From Myxococcota bacterium (GTDB lineage: Bacteria; Myxococcota_C; UBA6777), in NCBI GenBank assembly GCA_023150835.1, contig JAKLKB010000008.1, positions 1 to 64,000 of the forward strand: a stretch of DNA of 64,000 bases. The letters run 5' to 3'. The notes below the pieces were generated by a model, which made no database searches, was not told the origin of the DNA, and was given only the letters and a program-made list of their open reading frames with translations. Each line of letters starts with the position of its first letter. The first letter of the stretch is position 1. Both the position numbers and the translations under genes were made by a program. Shown piece by piece: positions 35,104 through 42,479 of the stretch.

Positions 35104-35931
35104 ATGTTGCGTGATCTATCGGAACGGATGGGGTGGATGCGAGAGCCTTCTGCGGAGGATCTTGGGCGGCGAGCGCGGCGTATCGAGCGCTTTTTATGGC
35201 CTTGGCAACAGTTGTTGAAACCATCCGTCACAGGGTGGGAGAATATCCCCGAGCAGCGTCCGCTGTTGTTTGTGGGCAATCATACGCTGTTTGGAGTGTT
35301 GGATGCACCGTTGTTGTGGTTGGCCTTGTATCGGGAAAAAGGCATCTTGTTGCGCGGTTTGGGAGATCGCCTGCATTTTCAGATCCCGGGTTGGCGGGAG
35401 TTATTGACGCGCTATGGAGTGGTGTTGGCGGATCCCGAAGTCTGCGGTCAATTGATGCAACAAGGTGAGGCGATCTTGGTCTTTCCGGGTGGAGCGCGGG
35501 AAGTGACCAAACGCAAGGGAGAACGTTACAAGCTGATCTGGAAGGAGAGACGGGGGTTTGCGCGGCTTGCTGCACAGCACCAATGTACGATCATCCCGTT
35601 TGCTTCGGTGGGGATCGAAGATATGTTCGATGTGGTGTTGGATGGAGACGAGCTTGCGGCTTCTCCTTTGGGGGCCGTGTTGGAGCGACTGCGTATCCGC
35701 AAAGATGTCTTGATGCCGTTGGCGGTGGGCAAAGGCCCGCTCGGTCTTCCGCGCTTGCAGCGGTTGTATTTCCATTTTGGAGCGCCGATCCCCAGCGAGG
35801 GCATCGATCCTGAAGACGACGCTGCGGTGTGGGATCTGCGCGAAGCCACGCGCCATTCGATCGAAGAGAGCATCGCCATGCTTCGTCAAGCGCAACGTCA
35901 TGATCCCAAACGCTTTTTATTTTTCCCCTAG
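35104..35931 (+). CDS. Lysophospholipid/diacylglycerol acyltransferase-like protein
   Basis: 275 residues from ATG 35104, AGGAGAGAG upstream. The PlsC-type motifs are VGNHTLFGVLDAP (57-69), FPGGAREV near 127, and IIPFASVGIED. In PlsC the active-site His and Asp are four residues apart (HX4D). Here His60 and Asp67 are separated by six residues (HTLFGVLD), as in some membrane O-acyltransferase relatives of the DGAT2/TMEM68 type. One hydrophobic helix (APLLWLALY) follows. It probably acylates a glycerolipid to feed the wax ester synthase; the acyl acceptor is inference. The gene ends the operon and is followed at once by family B repeats. Confidence 0.88.
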   Translation: MLRDLSERMGWMREPSAEDLGRRARRIERFLWPWQQLLKPSVTGWENIPEQRPLLFVGNHTLFGVLDAPLLWLALYREKGILLRGLGDRLHFQIPGWRELLTRYGVVLADPEVCGQLMQQGEAILVFPGGAREVTKRKGERYKLIWKERRGFARLAAQHQCTIIPFASVGIEDMFDVVLDGDELAASPLGAVLERLRIRKDVLMPLAVGKGPLGLPRLQRLYFHFGAPIPSEGIDPEDDAAVWDLREATRHSIEESIAMLRQAQRHDPKRFLFFP

Positions 35932-35935
35932 CCGC

Positions 35936-36199
35936 TCATACAACATCCGAAAGATCTGTGATCGAAGGATAGGTGCGATCTGCTGTGACTGCCCTGTTCT
36001 TGGGCAGCCACAGGGGGCTGCCCCTACTTTTTCGCTTACTTCACGGACGGATTTCGTATCACTGTTCTTGGGCAGCCACAGGGGGCTGCCCCTACTTTTT
36101 CGCTTACTTCACGGACGGATTTCGTATCACTTTTTCTTGGGCAACCACAGGGGGCTGCCCCTACTTTTTCGCTTACTTCACGGACGGATTTCGTATCAC
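35936..36199. mobile_element. MITE-like element, family B copy with 68-bp triplication
   Basis: The left end TCATACAACATCCG starts at 35936. The right part, which includes the arm GGGCAGCCACAGGGGGCTGCC and the end CGGATTTCGTATCAC, is present three times in tandem (35995-36062, 36063-36130, 36131-36199). The copies differ at only a few bases. The third copy ends 1 base before the HmuY stop codon. Confidence 0.85.
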
Positions 36200-36200
36200 T

Positions 36201-36875
36201 TTAGGGGGTGGCGAGTTCAGCATAGCGAAAGCGTGGGAATCCAGAGTTTCCTTTGTCGTCGTAGTATTTGAGCATTTGTAGCTTATAGTATTTCTTTTCT
36301 GCGGTGCGTACGACATAAAGAAATTCAGAGCGGGGGGCGAGGACGTGTTTGAGAAGGTCATAGTAGTACCACTCTCCTTCTCGGCCAAAAGCGGAACGTG
36401 GTTCGTTCAGATTATTTCCTGTCTCATCCGCAAGATAGCCCTCTGTGGGGGCTTTTTCGAGAGCGTCGAAGTCTTTGTCGCGTAAGAGGGCGACTGTGGT
36501 GTCGCCTTCGCCGCTGACGCCGCTGTTGGTCTTGATGAAGTAGCGTCGGAAAGCGAGGTGCCAGCTTTTGTCTTTGTTCGGTGGTGAAGTGGGCTTGATC
36601 TCGGTGCTTTGGCCAAAGGCAAAGTAGATCCATTGATCGGGGTTGGAGGCGTTGATCTGGGTTTCCCATACGCCCGGGCGTTGTTCTTTGAGCGAGACAG
36701 GCGGACCGGGTAGAGTTTTGACTTTGATATCGTTGGGTTTTTGGTTTGGATCGCGCAACGAAGGCGCACAGCCCGCAAGCCACAAAAGAGCAACGGCAAA
36801 ACATAGGAGCAGCAAGGTGTGGCTGCCCAAGAACAGGGCGGCTCTAGCGACTCGCACTATCTTTCGAGCGCGCAT
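36201..36875 (-). CDS. hmuY: HmuY-family haem-binding lipoprotein
   Basis: 224 residues from ATG 36875. The lipobox LAGC (33-36) ends a hydrophobic signal peptide, so the mature protein is lipid-anchored. The HmuY fold is evident from WHLAFRRYFIKTNSGVSGEG, the EWYYYDLLKHVLAPRSEFLYVVRTA block, and the terminal KYYKLQMLKYYDDKGNSGFPRFRY. HmuY captures haem outside the cell for a TonB receptor, which is encoded just upstream. A second ATG at 36947 has a better ribosome site but would push the lipobox to residue 60. The signal-peptide n-region is encoded by a family B repeat fragment (36812-36893). Transcription from the receptor gene is likely. Confidence 0.9.
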   Translation of the reverse strand: MRARKIVRVARAALFLGSHTLLLLCFAVALLWLAGCAPSLRDPNQKPNDIKVKTLPGPPVSLKEQRPGVWETQINASNPDQWIYFAFGQSTEIKPTSPPNKDKSWHLAFRRYFIKTNSGVSGEGDTTVALLRDKDFDALEKAPTEGYLADETGNNLNEPRSAFGREGEWYYYDLLKHVLAPRSEFLYVVRTAEKKYYKLQMLKYYDDKGNSGFPRFRYAELATP

Positions 36876-36893
36876 CTCTCGGATATCGTACAA
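36812..36893. mobile_element. Truncated family B repeat inside the hmuY 5' end
   Basis: gtggctgcccaagaacag and ctctcggatatcgtac match copy 20374-20500 closely, with lower similarity upstream of the first block. On the minus strand this segment includes the start codon at 36875 and codes for residues ~1-20 of the HmuY precursor. Confidence 0.72.
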
Positions 36894-37007
36894 GCGGTGA
36901 TCGATCTGTGTGATCGGGTGGGTGGGGGAGGGGTGGTTGTTGTGCATGATGGCTCCGTTGATGGGAGAGGGTCTTGGTTTGTTGCACGATATCTTCGCTC
37001 TCAGTGA

Positions 37008-39323
37008 TCAATATTGTCCGCGTACACCAAGGAAAAAAGTTCGAGGTCGGATGGGAAGCCATTGATGGTTTCCCGAGCCAAGGATATTTTGGGCTGCGGC
37101 AAATACTTCGAGTCGGCGGTCAAAAAAAGAGCGGCTTAGGCGTGCGTGTAAAAGAACGTAAGGATCGATGCGGAGGGTGTCGTCTTTTTGATCGCCGTTG
37201 GTGTCGAGGAAAGCAAAACGCTCACCTTCAAAGATCCCACGTACAGTCAGTTGGAGATGGAGCCAAGGATCTTGGAGGGTGATCTGGGCGTGTGCGCGAT
37301 GAAGGGCGCGCAGCGCAAGAGGCCGATTGTTTGGATGATCGATCGTGTCTGTCAGATTGTAGCCGACCTCAAAAGAAAACAGGCGGTGGGGGGTGAGACG
37401 AACCACCGCTTCGAGGCCGCGTGTGGTGGCCGAAGCGATGTTGGCGTATTGGACGCGGAAGGTGCCGGGCTTGGCCGGGTCGGTGATGACTTGTTCGATG
37501 ATCAAGTTGTCGATCAGGTTGTAGAAGCCTTGGACAGAGAGCCACAGCCACGAGACCGCTTGCCACTCCGCACCGAGTTGGAAGCCGTTGGCGAATTCGG
37601 GTGCAAGGGCAGGATTGCCCTCGACAACATAACCGACGCTGTTGTTTTCAAAGGTGAGGAAAAGCTCTTTGAAGGAAGGAGCGCGAAAAGCGCGGCCATA
37701 GCTTGCGCGTAGGATCAACCCGGGCAGCGGGTCAAAGCGCACCGCAAGCTTGGGGTTGATCGCGTAGCCGAATTGAGAGTCCAATTCAAAGCGAACACCC
37801 GGGACGACGCTGAGGCGAGGTGTGTCAACGAGCGGTATCCACTCGTATTGGGCATAGACCGCGCCTCGGCCGCGATGTGCAAAGCTGTCCTTGATGCGGT
37901 CAGCGCGCAAGTTTTCATAAAGTCCCTCAAGTCCGAGCGTCAGGATGTGTTGTGTCCCAAAAGCTCGATCCATCTGAAGGTTGGCTTGGAGTAGCCAGTC
38001 GAACGTTTCTTCGTAGAGATCGAAGGCATCGGAGCCTTGTTGATCGTAGAGAAATTGGTCGCGAAAAAAAGCAAAGTGCAGCGAAGACTTGATCCGTGTT
38101 GGTCCAGAAAGAACAGAATCTGTACTGAGGGTGAGGGTGGCTGTTTCGGTCCGATTTTTTCGATCAAAGACCGCGCCTGAGGTGGACGCATCGATCCCTG
38201 CGCGATCTTGGTAGAGATAATTTCCGCGCAAACTGATCCCAAATCGAGGAGAAGCGCGGTAAGAGGCGCGCCCTTCGACTTGGAGGATCTCGTTGGAACT
38301 TCCCGAGGTGGAAGCGAGGGGATCGCGGTCAGGGAGTTGGTAGGCGTCATAACGGTGCCAACCAAGGGAGAGCTGCACATCCCATGCTTTTTGCTTCATG
38401 CCAAAGTAGCCCGTCAGATCGAGCAGATGGCCGCCACCGTTGCCATAACGAAGAAATCCCCCCGCTTCAATGGGTTTTTTGCTGCGCCGTGTGATGATAT
38501 TGATCACGCCGCCGATGGCATCGGAGCCATAGAGTGCGGAAGAGGGGCCTTTGACGATCTCCACACGTTCGATGCGCTCAAGCGGAAAGCGTTGAAGATC
38601 GATCACTCCGCGCACGCGGCCAGAAACGCGTTCTCCGTCGATCAAGATCAGAACATACTTGGCATCGAGTCCTTGGAGGCGGACGCCCACCCCTCCGGCT
38701 TGATCGAAACTTAATTGAATTCCGCTGTGTGTTTGAAGGATATCCGAAAGGGTAGCGGCGGAGGTTTTTTCCAATTGGCTTCGGGTGATCACTTCGACGC
38801 TGTTGACGGTATCTTTGAGGCGCTGTTGCGTGCGTGCGCCTGTGACCACGATCGTGTCTTCCGAGGTATTGAATGAGACCGGTGTTGTGGGCTTTGTGGA
38901 GGTGTTGGAAGATGTCGATGCAGCGGGCTTTGTGGAGGTGTTGGAAGATGTCGATGCAGCGGGCTTTGTGGAGGTGTTGGAAGATGTCGATGCAGCGGGC
39001 TTTGTGGAGGTGGTTGCGTGCGAGGGTACGGGCTTTGTCGAGGTGGTCGCGTGCGAGGGTACGGGCTTTGTAGAGGTGGTCGCGTGCGAGGGTACGGGTT
39101 TAGAGGTAGGTGTGGCTTGCGAAGAAGGAGGCGTGGCAGATGCAAAAGGTGCGAAGTATAGGCAAAAAACAACAAGAGCAGACAACGCGACGCGATGTGC
39201 AAGGTTGTGCGTGGCTCGAAGTGTCGGGGGATACGAAGTGCGTTGAGGAGTGAGGAGAGTAGGCCACGAAAGGGCGATGTTTTGAGGTTTGGGGGGGATA
39301 GAGGAGTGTGTGGCCGTTTGCAT
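37008..39323 (-). CDS. TonB-dependent haem receptor (HmuR-like)
   Basis: About 771 residues from ATG 39323; upstream starts at 39416 and 39464 are possible and none has a clear ribosome site. The signal peptide is long, with the hydrophobic stretch VALSALVVFCLYFAPFASA ending near residue 64. Next is a Thr/Ser/Pro spacer of tandem repeats (KPVPSHATTST, KPAASTSSNTST), then the TonB box and plug (DTIVVTGARTQQRL, GVGVRLQGLDAKYVLILIDGERV, GPSSALYGSDAIGGVINI). The 22-strand barrel follows and ends in FLGVRGQY. FRAPSFKEL and YVVEGNPALAPE resemble the haem-receptor FRAP/NPNL motifs. The HmuY gene follows 133 bases later. Together they form an outer-membrane haem uptake unit. Confidence 0.93.
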   Translation of the reverse strand: MQTATHSSIPPKPQNIALSWPTLLTPQRTSYPPTLRATHNLAHRVALSALVVFCLYFAPFASATPPSSQATPTSKPVPSHATTSTKPVPSHATTSTKPVPSHATTSTKPAASTSSNTSTKPAASTSSNTSTKPAASTSSNTSTKPTTPVSFNTSEDTIVVTGARTQQRLKDTVNSVEVITRSQLEKTSAATLSDILQTHSGIQLSFDQAGGVGVRLQGLDAKYVLILIDGERVSGRVRGVIDLQRFPLERIERVEIVKGPSSALYGSDAIGGVINIITRRSKKPIEAGGFLRYGNGGGHLLDLTGYFGMKQKAWDVQLSLGWHRYDAYQLPDRDPLASTSGSSNEILQVEGRASYRASPRFGISLRGNYLYQDRAGIDASTSGAVFDRKNRTETATLTLSTDSVLSGPTRIKSSLHFAFFRDQFLYDQQGSDAFDLYEETFDWLLQANLQMDRAFGTQHILTLGLEGLYENLRADRIKDSFAHRGRGAVYAQYEWIPLVDTPRLSVVPGVRFELDSQFGYAINPKLAVRFDPLPGLILRASYGRAFRAPSFKELFLTFENNSVGYVVEGNPALAPEFANGFQLGAEWQAVSWLWLSVQGFYNLIDNLIIEQVITDPAKPGTFRVQYANIASATTRGLEAVVRLTPHRLFSFEVGYNLTDTIDHPNNRPLALRALHRAHAQITLQDPWLHLQLTVRGIFEGERFAFLDTNGDQKDDTLRIDPYVLLHARLSRSFFDRRLEVFAAAQNILGSGNHQWLPIRPRTFFLGVRGQY
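38884..39107 (-). repeat. 33- and 36-bp in-frame minisatellites in the receptor N-terminus
   Basis: Three 36-bp units (ggctttgtggaggtgttgg type) encode KPAASTSSNTST, and three 33-bp units (gtgcgagggtacgggc type) encode KPVPSHATTST. They form the spacer between the signal peptide and plug of the TonB receptor. Confidence 0.85.
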
Positions 39324-39654
39324 CCGAGAAGGTTCTTTCTTGTGGGGGCGCGGTGGTGTCGCGCTATCTTGGTTTCGGGGGTTGGTATGCTGTTTTTGCA
39401 GTGGGTTGTCAATCATGAAAGGAAGCCGCGCAGTGGGCGTTTCAAGTTCATTTGGATCGCGCACCGATAGGGGGTTGCGAAAAGCTGTGGCTGTGGGCGC
39501 GCATCTTTTGTGCTAAAGGAGCGCGGTGTGTTTTGGATGCGGCGTTTGGGCGAGAGGATTGATCGAAGAAGGTGTTTGCGAGGAGCGAACGCACAGAAAC
39601 TGCGTGTGCATCCGTCAATAGGATGGATCGAAGTAAGGTATTTGGGAGGAACAG

Positions 39655-40350
39655 ATGGGAAATTATGTGTGTGGCGAGCCGTTGTGCTTGTGGGAAGAAG
39701 AGGGTTTGTGGGTGTTTTCAAAGCCTTCGGGGATGTGTACACATCCCGCGCATGGGGAAGAGGGAGAGGATCTGTTGTCGTGGGCGCGTCGTGTGTGCGG
39801 TGCATCAGAGGCGTTAGCGCCTGTGCATCGGCTGGACCGGGAGACGAGTGGTTTGGTGGTGTGTAGCGAAGATCCACAGATGCGCGGTGGGATGGGGATC
39901 TGGTTTCGTGACGGAGCGATCCGCAAGGTGTATCTTGCGTTGGTGTACGGCTGCACCCGAAGCAAGGGAGTGATCGACAAGCCGCTTTCAGATGCACGCC
40001 GAGAGAAGCCGTTAGAGGCGATCACGCGGTATCGGTGTTTGGAGGTGTTTTTGGAGCGTGCTTCGTTGGTGGAGGTGGAGCCTGAGACGGGGCGAAAACA
40101 TCAGATCCGACGGCACTTTCAAGGGATCGGCCATAGCGTCGTGGGGGATGCGCGTTATCCACCCCCGCGCTGGCGTGCGCTGCCGGGATTTCCGGGGCGT
40201 TTGTGGCTGCATGCCGCAAAGATGATCTTGCCGAATGGACGGTCTTTTGAATCTCCCTTATCTGAAGAGTTGGAGCAACATCTGCGGATCTTGCGCGAGG
40301 CCAACGAACAATGCGTCGCTGCTTCGAGCGCCTCGGCTCGTAAACCTTAA
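39655..40350 (+). CDS. RluA-family RNA pseudouridine synthase
   Basis: 231 residues from ATG 39655, GGGAGGAACAG upstream. It isomerises uridine to pseudouridine in rRNA or tRNA. The catalytic Asp is Asp61 in HRLDRETSG, followed by KVYLALVYG, VEVEPETGRKHQIRRHF, and the C-terminal LWLHAAKM that packs the active site. There is no S4 domain, and length matches the short TruC/RluA-type enzymes; the target RNA is unknown. The N-terminal segment contains an unusual Trp/Cys-rich start (MGNYVCGEPLCLW). A repeat with a terminator-like tail follows 8 bases after the stop. Confidence 0.93.
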   Translation: MGNYVCGEPLCLWEEEGLWVFSKPSGMCTHPAHGEEGEDLLSWARRVCGASEALAPVHRLDRETSGLVVCSEDPQMRGGMGIWFRDGAIRKVYLALVYGCTRSKGVIDKPLSDARREKPLEAITRYRCLEVFLERASLVEVEPETGRKHQIRRHFQGIGHSVVGDARYPPPRWRALPGFPGRLWLHAAKMILPNGRSFESPLSEELEQHLRILREANEQCVAASSASARKP

Positions 40351-40759
40351 AGAGAGTGCAGGTTTTTCAAACCAACGACCCTGTCGCTTGGGCGTTCGCG
40401 AGCGCGGCTTTTTTTGGCTACTGCGTGGCACCTATGTGTCATGGTTATTCTGTTGTTTTCGGTGAAAATGTCCAGTTCTGACAGCGGAATCAAGAATCGC
40501 ACCGATACTTTGCTTTTGCTCTTTTTCGTTGTTTTCCGTACGCAAGCTCTTGGATAAATGAGGAATGCGTGTCTTGTGCGTGATATCTGTGCAGCATGAG
40601 CGTTATCCCGCACGGAGAGACGAAAAGACAGACGATCTTGCGTAATCGTTCTTTTGCGTACGCCATCGATGTTTCCTTTGTCGCCGTTCACTTCTTATTT
40701 TTTACACGATATCAAACGGTTGCACAACCGAGGGGACACCTCAGCCTAATTGGGGTATT
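40351..40759. other. Intergenic region, 409 bp, AT-richer
   Basis: The first ~65 bases are a family A tail with a terminator-like hairpin. The rest has lower GC than its neighbours and no unique gene; a 114-codon frame on the minus strand is partly repeat sequence. An imperfect palindrome (GGGGACACCTCAGCCTAATT) lies just after the convergent EF-hand gene end. Confidence 0.5.
40358..40416. terminator. Family A repeat tail with terminator-like hairpin
   Basis: The block gcaggtttttcaaacc is followed by an imperfect stem (CGCTTG with CGAGCG around ggcgttcg) and a run of seven T. It lies 7 bases after the pseudouridine synthase stop, well placed for rho-independent termination. The same block occurs at 28790 and, reversed, at 56855. 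Confidence 0.5.
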
Positions 40760-42322
40760 TTAGATCCAGTTTTCAGGGATAGTTTGTGCGTCGAGGTTCC
40801 AGAGCCCGTTGAGGACGTAGAGCATATCGCGAGCGGGTGCGGGGGTATCGCGCAGGCCGCTGATATGGTCGCGGATGGAGCGGATGGATTCGAGGGCATC
40901 TTCGCGGGAGAGGCGGGAGAAGTTGGGTGCGGGGAGGCCGAGGGCGGCGTATCCTTGGCGGATGGCGTCGCCGTAATGTTCTTGGAAGTGACCGCGAATG
41001 TGGGAGTTGTAGAAGAGGGTGCGGATGGTTTGATCGCGTCGGGCTTCGAGTTCGGTGCGTTCGATGTTGGAGAGTCCGGGTTGTTGGAGCAGCGATTGGA
41101 GTTGGTTGTAATAAGTGCGAAGGGGGCCTTGTTGGGAGTTCGTCACTTCTTCTTGTCCTTGGAAAAAGCGTTCAAAAGTGGCTTCATTGGATCGGACAAG
41201 TTCGTAGAGTTGGGCCATACTTTGGCCAGAGAGCGGGATATCGCGGCCAACGACAGCGACATCGAGGTTTTCGGCCTTACGGATGCCGCGTTGTAGGAGG
41301 TTGGCGGCGGTTTGATCGATGTCGACGCCCGCCCCGCGAGTGGTGCGTTCCCAAGCGGCTTGGTGGGTGGTTGCGCCAGAACCCGAGCCGGGGGCCGAGC
41401 CGCTGTAAGCCCAGATGGTTTTGGTGTTGGGAAACATCTCTTGGTACATCAGGTGTTTGGAGCGTCCGCCGGAGTAGCAAGCGGAAAGGTGGAGGTCTTC
41501 GACTTGTGCAGCGGCGCGGGGCATGGCAGCGGTGAGTCCGCGCATGGTGTCCCATGAGATGCGACCATTGTCGTCGCCCCAGACGCCCGAACCGACGTGG
41601 TGTCCAGAGATCAGAAGGCGTGAGGGGATGGATCCGCCTTTTTCTGCGCGTGACCAGACTTGGGCGATCTGAGCGACTTCGTCGCGTGCGTTGTCGCCTG
41701 TATTTTTCAAGACATCGGCGATCTTTGCGGATTGTTCAGCGGGAAGGCCGAGGGTTTGAACGAATCCATTGCGCCCGTCGTTGGTGGTGAGATCGTAGGT
41801 TTGGTTCCCGACACGGATCTTGTCTGCGCCGATGCGGGAATTCGTGATGGTATGGAGAGTTGCGCCTGTTTTGCGCAGCTCGTTGATCTCGTGTTTGGCG
41901 CCTGCGCTGGTGCGGGTTTCGTTGTTCATGCCGATGAACAAGATCTCGTCATTGCTGCGTGGGGTGTTGTTGGTGGGGTTGGTTTGGGGGGCGGAGGCTT
42001 GGAGGGAGGCGTCTTGGAGCATTAGACCGAGGACGCTTGCGGTTTTGCCTGCTTGTGTGGGGGTGGCTTGGCCCGAAGGGGCGGGAGCGGCTGCGATTAG
42101 AGTGGTGGAGTTGCCGTCGCGGTCAAAGTTATCGGCCATGCGCCACGCTTCTTGGGCGTCGATCTTTCCGTCGTTGTTGCGGTCTGCGCGTTGGAGTTGT
42201 TGGAGATTGAGGCCGTTGTCCGTGAGTTTTTGTTGGGCGTTGGGGTTGGTGCGGACTTTTTCGAGGTCGATGGTTTTGGTGTTGTTTTGCGTGAGGAAGT
42301 CTTGTCGGTTGATCTTGGTCAT
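40760..42322 (-). CDS. EF-hand protein with clan CD (caspase-like) peptidase core
   Basis: 520 residues from ATG 42322, GGAG upstream. No signal peptide is seen. The N-terminus has an EF-hand loop DRNNDGKIDAQE (47-58) and a second partial loop DRDGNST (67-73). The core begins near 125 (EILFIGMNNETR). A hydrophobic strand ends in His-His (LLISGHHVGSG, His241/242) and ~40 residues later a strand ends in Cys282 (LHLSACYSGG); this His/Cys spacing and strand context are those of clan CD peptidases (caspase, gingipain, clostripain). The C-terminal ~200 residues are helical and unassigned. A calcium-controlled protease is suggested but not shown. No substrate or inhibitor gene is adjacent. Confidence 0.75.
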   Translation of the reverse strand: MTKINRQDFLTQNNTKTIDLEKVRTNPNAQQKLTDNGLNLQQLQRADRNNDGKIDAQEAWRMADNFDRDGNSTTLIAAAPAPSGQATPTQAGKTASVLGLMLQDASLQASAPQTNPTNNTPRSNDEILFIGMNNETRTSAGAKHEINELRKTGATLHTITNSRIGADKIRVGNQTYDLTTNDGRNGFVQTLGLPAEQSAKIADVLKNTGDNARDEVAQIAQVWSRAEKGGSIPSRLLISGHHVGSGVWGDDNGRISWDTMRGLTAAMPRAAAQVEDLHLSACYSGGRSKHLMYQEMFPNTKTIWAYSGSAPGSGSGATTHQAAWERTTRGAGVDIDQTAANLLQRGIRKAENLDVAVVGRDIPLSGQSMAQLYELVRSNEATFERFFQGQEEVTNSQQGPLRTYYNQLQSLLQQPGLSNIERTELEARRDQTIRTLFYNSHIRGHFQEHYGDAIRQGYAALGLPAPNFSRLSREDALESIRSIRDHISGLRDTPAPARDMLYVLNGLWNLDAQTIPENWI

Positions 42323-42479
42323 GGGTCAAAGGCTCCGAAAGGGTTGTGTTGTGGGGTGCTTGTGCGGGGTGAAGAGAGCAGGAGGTTGGTTGCAAAAACA
42401 GAGGCGTCGACAAGCACGTGTTTGGGGGAGATAGAATAGCGCCGAGGTGTCTTTTTGGAAAGGGATTCTTTCAAAAAAA

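Noticed and set aside
35995..36199. Possible CRISPR array because three evenly spaced direct repeats are present.
   Set aside because: Copies are contiguous 68-bp units with no unique spacers, and each contains a MITE end.
40347..40691. A 114-codon minus-strand frame between the pseudouridine synthase and EF-hand genes.
   Set aside because: It begins without a ribosome site, includes family A repeat sequence and has no conserved motif.
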